Numbered from the stretch's first letter, positions 18,476 to 27,767 are shown. The stretch is DNA of 64,000 nt from Izhakiella capsodis (GCF_900115045.1 NZ_FOVC01000003.1:248001-312000), one strand, 5' to 3'. Made by a program: numbers and translations. The notes: generated by a model from the letters alone, not told the origin.

Positions 18476-19456
18476 ATGGCAAAACAGATTCAGTTTTCCC
18501 GCAATGGCGGACCGGAAGTACTGGAAATTCAGGAATTTACTCCACAAGATCCAGGTGTCGGCGAAGTACAAGTTGAAAACAAAGCGATTGGCATTAACTA
18601 CATCGATACCTACATACGCAGTGGGCTTTACCCCACTGCGTTACCTTCCGGACTGGGTACAGAAGCCGCCGGGGTAGTGATTAAAACAGGCGCTGGCGTG
18701 ACGGGAATTAAGGTCAACGACCGTGTGGTATACGCCCAGTCGAAACCGGGCGCTTACAGCACGTTACATAACGTTGCCGCAGAAAAAGTGGTCCAGTTGC
18801 CTACGGCCATCAGTTTTGAACAGGCAGCGGCCGCTTTTCTCAAAGGTCTGACGGTGCATTATTTGCTACGTCAGACCTATGAAATACAACCTGAAGAAAC
18901 GTTCCTGTTTCACGCCGCGTCTGGTGGTGTCGGGCTGATCGCCTGTCAGTGGGCAAAAGCGTTGGGCGCGCGGTTAATCGGCACCGTCGGTTCAGCGGAA
19001 AAAGCGCAACGAGCGAAAGCGGCCGGAGCCTGGGCAGCGATCAATTATCGCCATGAAAATGTGGTGCAGCGCGTTGCCGAACTCACTAATAATAAAAAAG
19101 TCCGCGTGGTTTATGACTCCGTGGGTAAAGATACCTGGGAGGCGTCACTGGACTGCCTTCAACCGCGCGGATTGATGGTCAGCTACGGTAACAGCTCTGG
19201 CCCGGTCACCGGCGTTAACCTGGCGATCCTCAACCAGAAAGGTTCGCTGTACGTTACCCGCCCCTCCCTGGACGGCTATATTACCTGTCACGATGAGCTG
19301 GTTACTGCCAGCAACGAACTGTTTGCACTGATTGCCTGTGGGGCAATCAATGTCGATGTGCCGGAGAGGCAGAAATTTGATCTCAGCGAGGTACAAAAGG
19401 CACATGCCACGTTGGAAAGTCGGGCAACTCAAGGTTCCTGCCTGTTGATCCCATAA
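18476..19456 (+). CDS. qor: NADPH:quinone oxidoreductase QorA
   Basis: Zinc-less medium-chain reductase that uses NADPH to reduce quinones. It has 326 residues (E. coli Qor is 327). N-terminal GroES-like fold, then the Rossmann domain with the NADPH motif AASGGVG near residue 149. No zinc-ligand cysteine set is present, as expected. Divergent from dnaB, and its 3' end faces pspG, the same arrangement as in E. coli. Followed at once by a strong terminator. Confidence 0.97.
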   Translation: MAKQIQFSRNGGPEVLEIQEFTPQDPGVGEVQVENKAIGINYIDTYIRSGLYPTALPSGLGTEAAGVVIKTGAGVTGIKVNDRVVYAQSKPGAYSTLHNVAAEKVVQLPTAISFEQAAAAFLKGLTVHYLLRQTYEIQPEETFLFHAASGGVGLIACQWAKALGARLIGTVGSAEKAQRAKAAGAWAAINYRHENVVQRVAELTNNKKVRVVYDSVGKDTWEASLDCLQPRGLMVSYGNSSGPVTGVNLAILNQKGSLYVTRPSLDGYITCHDELVTASNELFALIACGAINVDVPERQKFDLSEVQKAHATLESRATQGSCLLIP

Positions 19457-19460
19457 AAAA

Positions 19461-19494
19461 GGGCCTCCTGACGGAGGCCCTGCTTATTTTTTTA
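19461..19494 (+). terminator. Rho-independent terminator of qor
   Basis: Perfect 8-bp stem GGGCCTCC / GGAGGCCC with TGAC loop (19461-19480), followed by TGCTTATTTTTTT and preceded by an A-run. The A-run could let it serve the minus strand too. Confidence 0.9.
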
Positions 19495-19542
19495 GTTCGT
19501 GCGGTATGTAGGGTACTGCGCGATGAATAGCTTCATTCTTTG

Positions 19543-19897
19543 CTATAAGTCAGCCTGACAGATTCCATAAGTAAAAAAAATGTTTATATGCAGAAAAAAG
19601 AAAAAAAATGCCGCTATGTGATCCCGCGCGCATGTTGCGACCCGATACTTCAATAATTTTTCGATTTGAGGCCAGTAATTCCGGTAACGCTTCCCGGCTC
19701 GTAGTTTAATGAGAGCACGCCATATCCAGGTAACGGCCAGCGTCATTAGCACCCAGGGAACCATTTTTACAACAAATACCCGCGCGCCGCTAAAAACATC
19801 AGAAAATGGCTGCCAGCAGCGCAAATAACACACCAAATAGCGATACGCCCATCAACACCAGCACGCCAAAAAAACCAGCACTAAAAGTATTTCCATT
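19543..19897 (-). pseudogene. pspG: Phage shock protein PspG, frameshifted
   Basis: PspG is a small inner-membrane effector of the phage shock response. The gene should start at the ATG at 19897 (MEILLVLVF) but the coding sense then hops frames: GVLVLMGVSLFGVLFALL in a second frame, MFLAARG in a third, and VFVVKMVPWVLMTLAV ... YRNYWPQ in a fourth segment that runs on to 19543. One shift is at a T-run. Position between qor and dusA and strand match E. coli pspG. The product cannot be a normal PspG. Confidence 0.8.
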
Positions 19898-19930
19898 TCA
19901 GTTCTGCAAACAAGACTTGAAGAAGGGATT

Positions 19931-19945
19931 TCATCATACGTGCCA
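19931..19945 (-). promoter_or_regulatory. Decayed sigma-54 promoter of pspG
   Basis: On the minus strand, TGGCACG at 19939-19945 is a perfect -24 element. At the expected spacing the -12 element reads ATGA rather than TTGC. E. coli pspG is transcribed by sigma-54 with PspF, so this looks like the old promoter with a lost -12 GC. Confidence 0.5.
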
Positions 19946-20037
19946 ACGGTCAGGCCTGACTAACAGGCTGATTTACAGTGAGAGTGAACATCGACATGTC
20001 CAAAACACTGGCGGAAATAACGTGATAAAAGTGAGTT

Positions 20038-21093
20038 TTACACCCTATCCACCAGCGGCTGACGATCGGCCACCATCGACAGCGCCTTTTCCACGACCGA
20101 AACATCGGCTCCTGGTTTGTGTGCGTTTTCACTCAGATGACGACGCCACTGGCGCGCACCCGGTATCCCCTGAAACAGGCCCAGCATATGCCGGGTGATA
20201 TGGCCAAGCCAGGTCCCCCGGCTCAGCTCGCACTCAATATAGGGAAACATTGCGCGCACCACATCCAAAGGGTTGACGGCCGGAGAATCATCGCCAAACA
20301 GGGCGCTATCGACACCGGCCAGCAGTCCCGGATTCTGATAAGCCTCGCGACCGATCATCACACCATCAAGCTGTTGCAAATGACGCTGTGCTTCCTGAAG
20401 GCTTTTGATACCGCCATTAATTGCTATCGTCAAATGGGGAAAGTCGCGCTTTAGCTGATATACCCGTGGATAATCCAGCGGCGGGATCTCGCGATTCTCT
20501 TTGGGACTGAGGCCGGAGAGCCAGGCCTTACGCGCGTGAATAATAAAAGTATCGCACTCACCGTGACCGGCGACAGTGTCAATAAAATCGCAGAGAAATT
20601 CGTAGCTATCCTGCTCATCAATGCCAATGCGGGTTTTAACCGTAACCGGGATGGATACTTTATCACGCATGGCTTTCATGCAGTCCGCCACCAGCACCGC
20701 CTCGGCCATCAGGCAGGCTCCAAAGCGACCATTTTGCACACGGTCAGAGGGGCAACCGACGTTAAGATTAATTTGATGATAACCACGCAGTTCGGCCAGA
20801 TGGGCGCATTGCGCAAGCGCGACTGGATCGCTACCACCAAGCTGTAATGCAACCGGCTGCTCCTGTTCATTCCACGCCAGATAATCGCCTTTACCGTGGA
20901 TAATCGCTCCCGTCGTCACCATTTCACTGTACAACAACGCCTGGCGGGTCAGCTGACGATGAAAATAACGACAGTGGCGATCGGTCCAGTCAAGCATCGG
21001 TGCCACGCTGAATCGTTGAGAGGTGAATTTTGGCATCATGCCGCGAGTTACGCTGCTCTGGTGCGGGTTGGGAGATTCTCTATTTTCGTGCAT
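20038..21093 (-). CDS. dusA: tRNA-dihydrouridine synthase A
   Basis: FMN enzyme that reduces uridine to dihydrouridine in the tRNA D-loop (positions 20/20a in E. coli). It has 351 residues with the N-terminal TIM-barrel start FSVAPMLDWTDRHCRYF, the catalytic-cysteine motif NVGCPSDRVQNGRFGACLM (C114), and the FMN phosphate-binding segment MIGREAYQNPG. Intact, close to E. coli DusA. Its 5' end is an established integration site for a family of tyrosine recombinases, and a damaged integrase lies directly upstream. Confidence 0.97.
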   Translation of the reverse strand: MHENRESPNPHQSSVTRGMMPKFTSQRFSVAPMLDWTDRHCRYFHRQLTRQALLYSEMVTTGAIIHGKGDYLAWNEQEQPVALQLGGSDPVALAQCAHLAELRGYHQINLNVGCPSDRVQNGRFGACLMAEAVLVADCMKAMRDKVSIPVTVKTRIGIDEQDSYEFLCDFIDTVAGHGECDTFIIHARKAWLSGLSPKENREIPPLDYPRVYQLKRDFPHLTIAINGGIKSLQEAQRHLQQLDGVMIGREAYQNPGLLAGVDSALFGDDSPAVNPLDVVRAMFPYIECELSRGTWLGHITRHMLGLFQGIPGARQWRRHLSENAHKPGADVSVVEKALSMVADRQPLVDRV

Positions 21094-21249
21094 TTTTTAT
21101 CTTAATGTCGCTTTTTATGGGCCCCCAGCAGCCCCCCTTATTTTAGGGAGCTGAATGGAAAGTGCGGCCTACTATAGCATAGAAAAACACCAAACCGCCG
21201 ACGGAACGTTACCTTACAGTTACTTCGTGGCGTGATAGAAGGTGGGTAA

Positions 21250-22238
21250 GAGATCTGCCGGCAGAACCGGACATTCAGTAAACAGGATCGTGCAAAAACA
21301 TGGGGTGCTGGCAGGGTTGCTGAGCTGGAAACAAATGGGGTGCCGACTGCCAACGACTCAAACAAAATGGCCGTTGGCGATCTGCTAAGACGCTACATCA
21401 ATGATCCCAGCCTCGGCGGCAAAGCCGGGCACACTAAACGCTATGTACATGATAATTTGCTGGACTGCGATATAGCCAAAATCCCCCTCACAGACCTCTT
21501 GACCAGCCACGTTATTGAGCATTGCCGCCAAAGATGCGGCGCTGGTGCAGGCCCTTCCACTGTTAACCACGATGTGAGTTATCTTTCTTCCGTTCTGGCG
21601 TCTGCCAAACCTGTCTATGGTATCGACTACACAACCAACCCCGCAACCGATGCAAGACCGTTACTGCTCCAGATGGGGCTGATTGGCAAATCCAAGCGCA
21701 GCCGCCGCCCGGTTAGCGATGAACTGGATAGATTGCTGGCAGGGCTTGAGTCCAGAAGCGAACACATCGCGGCAAAAATCCCCTTCGTAGATATTCTGAA
21801 CTTTTCGATTCTCAGTTGTATGGGGGTGGGCGAAGTGTGCAAAATCCGTTGGGAAGACTTGGACGAAAAGCAAAAGGCCGTACTGGTCAGAGACAGAAAA
21901 GATCCGCGCAAAAAAACAGGTAACCATATGCTGGTTCCGCTGCTCGGCGAAGCCTGGGACATAGTGCAACGCCAGCCCAAAACCAGCGCGTTGATTTTCC
22001 CCTACAATTCCCTTTCCGTAACGGCGGATTTTCAACGCGTCAGGAACTCACTAAGCATTGAGGATCTGCGATTTCACGATCTGCGCCGTGAGGGCGCCAG
22101 CAGACTTTTGAGGCAGGTTTTAGCATTGAAGAAGTTGCTCAGGTTACCGGCCGTCGCTCGCTGAATGTTTTATGGCAGGTTTATACGGAGCTATACCCCA
22201 AATCCCTGCTTGAAAAATTCGAATCCATCTGTAAATGA
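21250..22238 (+). pseudogene. Tyrosine recombinase (prophage integrase), 5' and 3' damaged
   Basis: Phage-type site-specific recombinase. The coding sense is open from 21250 with no start codon (N-terminal arm-binding part missing; TAA at 21247), runs through the catalytic HDLRREGASR motif, then shifts at a T-run near 22108. Restoring one T gives FEAGFSIEEVAQVTGRRS ... VYTELYP, which supplies the second catalytic block and the tyrosine nucleophile, ending at TGA 22236-22238. In the unshifted frame both are lost (274 residues from a GTG at 21340). Enzyme activity is very unlikely. Confidence 0.8.
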
Positions 22239-22345
22239 TAACCCCTATAACCCTAAAATACCTGACCTTCAATACACCCAAGGTTATTATAACCCCATCA
22301 AATCAACACAGAGAGTCGGAGGATGGTTAGCAGAATGCAGCAGCA

Positions 22346-22522
22346 ATGATAGAGGCCGATGGGTGGTATGTGGTGAGAGTTAAAGGCAGCCATCACCAGT
22401 TCAAACACCCAACGAAAAAAGGGTGGATAACGGTAAAACATCCACAAAATGACATACCGCTACCAACACTGAAAAGCATCAAAAAACAGGCTGTGCTTAA
22501 GCCCCATCTACTGGAGGTTTAA
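22346..22522 (+). pseudogene. hicA: HicA-type toxin, N terminus probably frameshifted
   Basis: HicA toxins are small double-stranded-RNA-binding-fold mRNA interferases. The frame from ATG 22346 gives 58 residues with the family core MIEADGWYVVRVKGSHHQF and the catalytic His in GSHH. The natural start is probably the ATG at 22323 after GGAGG, but that frame reaches TGA after eight codons; joining the two needs a small frame change. The short form could still be made from 22346, though without a good ribosome binding site. It is followed without a gap by hicB. Confidence 0.65.
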
Positions 22523-22933
22523 ATGTGATACCCTGTTGCTATTGATATAGGCGATTCATCCTTCGGCGTTCGCGTACCCGATATTCAAGGCTGCTTCTCT
22601 GGCGGCGACAACTCTCAGGATGCGATTGAGAGCGTGCGTGAAGCTATCGATGCTCATATAGAATTACTGGTGGAAAATGGCGAAGCGGTGCCGGAAGCCA
22701 CCAGCGTGGAAAACTGGCTGGCCGATCCCGATTATGCGGGTGTGTTGTGGGCGCTGTTTGATGTGGACGTTACACGGTTGATGGGTAAAGTGGAAAAAAT
22801 CAATGTCACGCTCCCCTCGTTGTTAATCCGCCGTATCGATCAGTTTGTCGCTGCACACCCTGAGTACGGTAGCCGTTCCGGCTTCCTGTCCCGTGTGGCG
22901 GCTGATAAAGTGATTGGACGCGAAAAACGTTAA
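22523..22933 (+). pseudogene. hicB: HicB-type antitoxin with stop at codon 2
   Basis: Partner antitoxin of HicA with a partial RNase H fold and a C-terminal DNA-binding part. It begins ATG TGA TAC: the second codon is a stop, where family members usually read MRYPVAID (CGA to TGA would do it). After it the frame is open to 22933 and clearly HicB-like (YPVAIDIGDSSFGVRVPD, then a C-terminal ribbon-helix-helix-like end TLPSLLIRRIDQFV). GGAGG stands correctly before the ATG. A shorter product from a GTG at 22634 would lack the toxin-binding domain. Confidence 0.75.
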
Positions 22934-22974
22934 GCCTCGCAAGGGGCTTTTATTATAAAAGAAGGATTAACGAT

Positions 22975-23937
22975 TTGGAAACATTATTAAGCGTTATAAT
23001 ACCCTGCTATAATAGTTCACAATACATTGAAGAAAGCCTGACATCCGTTTTGGACTATATGCCAATAACATGCGAACTTATTATCGTTAACGATGGTTCA
23101 ACAGATGATACGTTGGAAAAAATCAAAATAATATCTGAAAAACATCCAACTAAAAGAATAAAAACATTGACACAAGAAAACTTGGGGGTGTCCGCCGCTC
23201 GGAATAACGGCATTAATGCCAGTACGGGAAAATATATTGCTTTCTTAGATTCTGATGATTACTATTATCCACTTTTTTGGGAGTTATTCCCTAATATATT
23301 AGAATATTCCGATTATGATATATACGAATTTAACGCATGTCAATTTAACATTGCTGACAACAAAAATAAGACACTCAATATCGTTAGCTTTGACAATGAA
23401 GTATGTTTCAATAATGTAAGCCAGCGAACCCCGGCATTCAGAAATTCACAGTGGTTTCCATGGGCAAGGGTTTACAACGCCAACCTATTTAAATCGCATA
23501 AAATTAAATTCCCTGAAAACTACCATTACGAAGACATGTATACCATTCCACAAGTATATTTAGCTTCAAAATCTGTATTTCCAATTAAAAATAATCTTGT
23601 TTATTATCGTACAAATGAAAGCAGCATAAGCCAAACATTTAGAAAAAAGGACATCTTAGACTTAATTTGCATACTTGAAAAATATAAAAGCCTGTCAATG
23701 GCTACAGATAAGTATCAAGATATAAGAAAGGTACTTTATCCAGCAGCCAAAAGAATTTTTGATTTAATAAAATACCTAATGATAAGCCGTAAAAACTTTG
23801 ATGTCGGGATTGTTAACATCATCAGATTGCAAAAAGTATTGATTTACTTCTCACAGGAGTTTCCTTCACATAAGAGACTTGCGATATATTTATTCCCATT
23901 ATATTTTAAACTCATCCTGTCCTTTAGAAAAAAATAG
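22975..23937 (+). CDS. Family 2 glycosyltransferase
   Basis: GT-A fold glycosyltransferase that transfers a sugar from a nucleotide donor, acceptor unknown. It has 320 residues: N-terminal nucleotide-binding VIIPCYNSS, NDGS at 39-42, and the metal-binding DSDD at 92-95. No membrane anchor is obvious. Start is TTG at 22975 after GAAGGA. The gene is markedly more AT-rich than its neighbours and lies between hicAB and the tail fibre gene, pointing towards it. Prophage genes in this position often alter host surface polysaccharide or fibre targets; that role is inferred. Confidence 0.85.
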   Translation: METLLSVIIPCYNSSQYIEESLTSVLDYMPITCELIIVNDGSTDDTLEKIKIISEKHPTKRIKTLTQENLGVSAARNNGINASTGKYIAFLDSDDYYYPLFWELFPNILEYSDYDIYEFNACQFNIADNKNKTLNIVSFDNEVCFNNVSQRTPAFRNSQWFPWARVYNANLFKSHKIKFPENYHYEDMYTIPQVYLASKSVFPIKNNLVYYRTNESSISQTFRKKDILDLICILEKYKSLSMATDKYQDIRKVLYPAAKRIFDLIKYLMISRKNFDVGIVNIIRLQKVLIYFSQEFPSHKRLAIYLFPLYFKLILSFRKK

Positions 23938-23958
23938 GCATTCTAAGATGCCTGAATT

Positions 23959-24897
23959 TTATGCGCTACGGTACCAGCCCATTAACTTAATAAATGCGTT
24001 GGTTACTGACATTGCCGAATCTGATCCAGCATTTGCTGTTGTGCCCGAGACAGAATGAGAATGAGCTCCAATACCCACTGTATGTCCATGCATACCTATA
24101 TAAACATTGTGAATATGATTTCCTGAAGATCCTGATGTAAGTGTCCCATCCACATGTGTCGCGCTCCTTGCGTCACAGGACCCTGTCCCATAGGCCTGTG
24201 CCGTACCAGCACTTACTGTATGTGTATGCTGCCCCTGCGTATCAGTCTGTTTTATTCCGTGATCAAATGTACTCGTCCCTTTAGTCCCATAATCAAAACT
24301 ACTGGTATTAGCCGAAAAAGTATGCGCGTGCGCTGGCAAATTATCTACCGCCAGGGTTACCGAATCAGCCCCCCCCGTGGTCATCACATCACTGCCGCTG
24401 GCGCTGGCCAGACGCACCGTGCGGTTCTCACCGATATATTTCCACGTTGTTCCCGGAAACAGCGTATTCGGATCTTTATTCTGCGCAAACCAGGTCACAA
24501 TTCCGACCGGGTAAAGCATTTCAATGGGATCGACATCCGCTTTAAATTCGATCCATCCGCTACCTTTGCCGGGTTCCTCGTTATTATTTTCTATCTTCGA
24601 TTGCCACAGCTTTGCGCCATAGTAAGCCTGTGACCGCATTGCGTAAGGCTTACCGTCCTCAGACCAAACAGCGGCACCGAACGCCTGAACCTCTCCCACT
24701 GCCTCGGTAACATCGTGGAAAACCGCATTCATCTTCTCTCGCTCGATATCCTTCGCAGCCGGATCGGTCGTCTGGTCACGCTCATAATCATAGCCATAGC
24801 CCTGGGTGTAAGATACCGAGCCGTCAGTCTGCGTTTCAACAGGCACAACAGCCCTGTCACCCTGTGCAGCGAAGGGCGTTTTAAACATTTTTGTCAT
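23959..24897 (-). CDS. Tail fibre / receptor-binding protein
   Basis: Last gene of the late operon, 312 residues. The N-terminal half is an attachment region (DPAAKDIEREKMN, AMRSQAYYGAKLWQS), followed by the collar-like segment YPVGIVTWFAQNKDPNTLFPGTTW as two parts, and a C-terminal half rich in H-x-H motifs (AHAHTF, QHTHTV, GNHIH, MHGHTV, AHSHSV). Such His clusters bind iron in trimeric phage fibre tips. It would decide which cells the tail recognises. It starts three bases after the preceding stop. Confidence 0.85.
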   Translation of the reverse strand: MTKMFKTPFAAQGDRAVVPVETQTDGSVSYTQGYGYDYERDQTTDPAAKDIEREKMNAVFHDVTEAVGEVQAFGAAVWSEDGKPYAMRSQAYYGAKLWQSKIENNNEEPGKGSGWIEFKADVDPIEMLYPVGIVTWFAQNKDPNTLFPGTTWKYIGENRTVRLASASGSDVMTTGGADSVTLAVDNLPAHAHTFSANTSSFDYGTKGTSTFDHGIKQTDTQGQHTHTVSAGTAQAYGTGSCDARSATHVDGTLTSGSSGNHIHNVYIGMHGHTVGIGAHSHSVSGTTANAGSDSAMSVTNAFIKLMGWYRSA

Positions 24898-24900
24898 GGT

Positions 24901-25554
24901 TTAATTTCCGAAAGTATCTGTGAAGTTTTTACGTTTTTCGCCAACGCCAAATGCCGGGCGGGTGACAATACGATATTTAACCCCGACGCCCGAAGGTCGG
25001 GGGAGCAGATCGAAGTTATCCAGCAGCAGTCGTAATCCTTCATCAGGCTTAAAATCAAAGACATACCAGATATAAGACATATCGAGAGGATCGAGCACAA
25101 CGACCTTACCGTTTCCATTACTGAAGTACCGCGCCAGGAATCGATTGATATTGGTTATCGTCGGACTCTGCGTTAGCGTGAAATAGCGCATTCTCACCAG
25201 CAGGCGCTTTTGCGCTGTGGTCAGCGTCAGCGTGTAATCGGCGTTGCGCCTGAAATTGGCTTTAAAATTGCGTTTATTAGCGCCGAAACCATAACCGATT
25301 TTATTTTTGTCGCTGGGAGGAACATCAATACCCAGCGGTACATCCAGAATGCGTCCCCATACCGCCAGACCAAAATCATTCGCGCTATCGATATTGAAGA
25401 CATCGCGATACCAGTCGCGCCAGAACGCGACCGTTGACCGGTTGAAATACGCAGATTTACCGCGGGCCAGCGCGTTCAGCTTGTCCGCATTTTCATACTG
25501 CCACAGGATGGCTCTCAGCAGGTCTGAATGAAAATCGAAGGACTGTATTGTCAT
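24901..25554 (-). CDS. Phage baseplate-associated protein (DUF2612 type)
   Basis: 217 residues, beginning MTIQSFDFHSDLLRAILWQYENA. It resembles the DUF2612 family, found next to baseplate J genes in contractile-tail phages and equivalent in position to the P2 gpI wedge/fibre-connecting protein. ATGA overlap with the baseplate J gene implies translational coupling. No enzymatic motif is visible. Confidence 0.75.
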   Translation of the reverse strand: MTIQSFDFHSDLLRAILWQYENADKLNALARGKSAYFNRSTVAFWRDWYRDVFNIDSANDFGLAVWGRILDVPLGIDVPPSDKNKIGYGFGANKRNFKANFRRNADYTLTLTTAQKRLLVRMRYFTLTQSPTITNINRFLARYFSNGNGKVVVLDPLDMSYIWYVFDFKPDEGLRLLLDNFDLLPRPSGVGVKYRIVTRPAFGVGEKRKNFTDTFGN

Positions 25555-26738
25555 ACGATAACCACCTGCACGGCGTTGCGCCGGAGTCTGGCAACCGCGT
25601 TTATCTGCACCGGGATCACGGCGGTGGACCAGCTCAGCCCATCGGTTGATAACTCGACCTTCAGCACAAACAATCGGGGTTCAGCCGCATTGACCGCCGC
25701 CGCAATTTCAAACGGCGAAACGTCACGCCCGACCGCCAGTCCTTCATCCAGGTTCGTTTCACCCGTTACCCACTTTTCAACAGCATTGGGGATCAGCGTC
25801 TGGGCGTCATAGGCACTTTTGCGCACCGTCACCCGACAGAGCAGATTAATTTCCTTTGGCCTGTCAAATTTAACGATATACACCTGACCGCTGTATGGCT
25901 CTGTTACCTCAACCGTTTCACTGCCGTTGTACGCCGCCCCGACGGTTTTGGTTCGTAGCAGGGCCGCAGCAATATCCTCACGCAACCCACCATCGACACA
26001 AACATAGATACTGTGTTTGACCAGCGTAACGCCATCAATCATCTGATCCGCATCGGTATAATTTTCACGATACGACAGCGATGCCACGCCCTCGATATCG
26101 TACAGCGCGGAAGTGATAGCCGACCCAATACTCACGGTATTTTTGGCAAGCGTGTTCCTGCGCCGCCGCCGGGTACGGATATCAGATTCCGCTACCCTGC
26201 CCGGCACCGCACCGGTTGGATTACTTACCTTTTCCCAGCCCAGAACCGAACTTGCCACCCGGACGAGTTCTCCGGCACCACAACCTACCGCGCCGGTTTC
26301 AACCGAGCGCATATCCCCTTGAGTGATCCCTTCATTACCAATAATCAGTACGCGTGTCGTTTCGAATGCATCACCTGCCGCGGTTGTGGCCAGAGAGCCT
26401 TTCGGGATAAGGGTTTGTGGGACGCCAGCAAACTCAACGTTGGCCAAAAAGGAAGGCGTGGCGGGCAATCGCTGCCCGCCCAATAGCGCCCAGATCGCAT
26501 CAAGGAAGATCCCTCCGGCAATATCCGGGTTAATCTGGTTCGCCAGCTCTGCGTTATTGCGGACGATAGCATCCCGATTCTCCACTTCCATGGTTACCAG
26601 CACACCCTGCGGGGTTTCAGGCGACAGGTCGATTTCCTGACCAAACGCATCCCTGAACTCATTCTCAACCTGCTCACGCAGCGTGGAGGTGTCAGGGATA
26701 ATCACGCCTGTGCTTGCTATAAACTGATAATCAGACAT
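25551..26738 (-). CDS. Baseplate wedge protein J-like
   Basis: 395-residue member of the baseplate J family (gpJ of P2, gp47 of Mu, related to T4 gp6). The N-terminal block has the typical FRDAFGQEIDLSPETPQGVLV and LDAIWALLGGQRLPATPS segments. It forms the wedge ring around the hub. Overlaps the upstream gp25-like gene by eight bases. No lesion seen. Confidence 0.9.
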   Translation of the reverse strand: MSDYQFIASTGVIIPDTSTLREQVENEFRDAFGQEIDLSPETPQGVLVTMEVENRDAIVRNNAELANQINPDIAGGIFLDAIWALLGGQRLPATPSFLANVEFAGVPQTLIPKGSLATTAAGDAFETTRVLIIGNEGITQGDMRSVETGAVGCGAGELVRVASSVLGWEKVSNPTGAVPGRVAESDIRTRRRRRNTLAKNTVSIGSAITSALYDIEGVASLSYRENYTDADQMIDGVTLVKHSIYVCVDGGLREDIAAALLRTKTVGAAYNGSETVEVTEPYSGQVYIVKFDRPKEINLLCRVTVRKSAYDAQTLIPNAVEKWVTGETNLDEGLAVGRDVSPFEIAAAVNAAEPRLFVLKVELSTDGLSWSTAVIPVQINAVARLRRNAVQVVIV

Positions 26739-27075
26739 TGAAGGTTATACTCCCGTAGATAGTGCTGATCACCGCGGTGTAATGGAGCTGATTGTTTTCA
26801 ACAGAGGCAGAAAAAGAATCGATCGCCAGAACCTGTGAAATCTCGCGCATACGCTCGCGGAACGCGGCTTCAAACATCGGTAAATCAGCATGACAACCAA
26901 AGGTGGTTTTCCAGTACGGCATCCCTTGATCCATGTTATGCAGCATCTCGCCCCGTAACGCTCTGGCAAAGTGCATGCAGCAGTTCTTCACCGCCGTTTC
27001 ATCACGCACTAACGCCAGGTTGCCATCGTTTCCGAGGTAAATATCATTACCTTCGGTAACATCAAACGTCATCAT
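26731..27075 (-). CDS. Baseplate wedge protein, gp25/W-like
   Basis: 114 residues. Sequence features (DIYLGNDGNLALVRDETAVKN as two overlapping short blocks, then EAAFRERMREI) and the place just upstream of the J gene fit the gp25-like baseplate family (P2 gpW, Mu gp46), which helps attach the sheath to the baseplate. ATGA overlap with the spike gene upstream. Confidence 0.75.
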   Translation of the reverse strand: MMTFDVTEGNDIYLGNDGNLALVRDETAVKNCCMHFARALRGEMLHNMDQGMPYWKTTFGCHADLPMFEAAFRERMREISQVLAIDSFSASVENNQLHYTAVISTIYGSITFNV

Positions 27076-27764
27076 ACCGGCACCCCACTGCTGTCCGCCC
27101 CCGACTTAACACCGCCATGCAGGTGCTGAGCACCAATATTTTTACCGTTATGCCGCATCAGTCCACCGTTTGCGTCACTGTTACCGTGAGTCTGATGGTT
27201 GCCATTGACCGTCACGTTGCCATTAAAAATGCTCTCAGCGGCGTTCACTTCAAACATAGGTGTATTGAGCACCACCTGCCCATTGTGCAACGCCAGGCAC
27301 ACACTGCCATCCAGCGTCTGCACGACCAGTGCATCGATGTTTTTACCGTCCACCACCCAGCCTTTGATGCTGTCAGGAAAAAACATCGCATCACTGAACG
27401 ATTTCAATCGGTGGGTGTTCGGCTCGTCCTGCTGGCCCCCGCGCTGAAAAATCAGACTGATATCGCGGTCATTGGCTTTCAGCCAGCCAAAATCCCCCGC
27501 TTTAAGCGGAACCCGGATAAAGAACCCCCCCCCGCCAAAACGGAAAACAGGAATATTATGAACCGGAGCACGGGGTATTCTCTGCCCTTCGGTTGACACC
27601 ATCATCACCAGCGGCTTGACCACCGCGCGATTCGTGGCATCGTCATAACTGACCACGGTTGCGGGTAACATATCGTCGGTATTCATCATCAGGTTACGAA
27701 AAGCGCCCATAAGCTGCCCTGCCAGACTGGATTCACTGGCAATATCGTTATTCGGTTTATTCAT
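27072..27764 (-). CDS. Baseplate spike protein (Gp138 N-domain type)
   Basis: 230-residue membrane-piercing spike. The N-terminal OB-like domain (MLPATVVSYDDATNRAVVKP) is followed by a short beta-helix-like region (ESIFNGNVTVNGN) and a C-terminal HLHGGVKSG end, as in the Gp138_N family. It would sit at the tip of the tube and puncture the outer membrane upon contraction. Confidence 0.85.
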   Translation of the reverse strand: MNKPNNDIASESSLAGQLMGAFRNLMMNTDDMLPATVVSYDDATNRAVVKPLVMMVSTEGQRIPRAPVHNIPVFRFGGGGFFIRVPLKAGDFGWLKANDRDISLIFQRGGQQDEPNTHRLKSFSDAMFFPDSIKGWVVDGKNIDALVVQTLDGSVCLALHNGQVVLNTPMFEVNAAESIFNGNVTVNGNHQTHGNSDANGGLMRHNGKNIGAQHLHGGVKSGADSSGVPV

Positions 27765-27767
27765 TGG

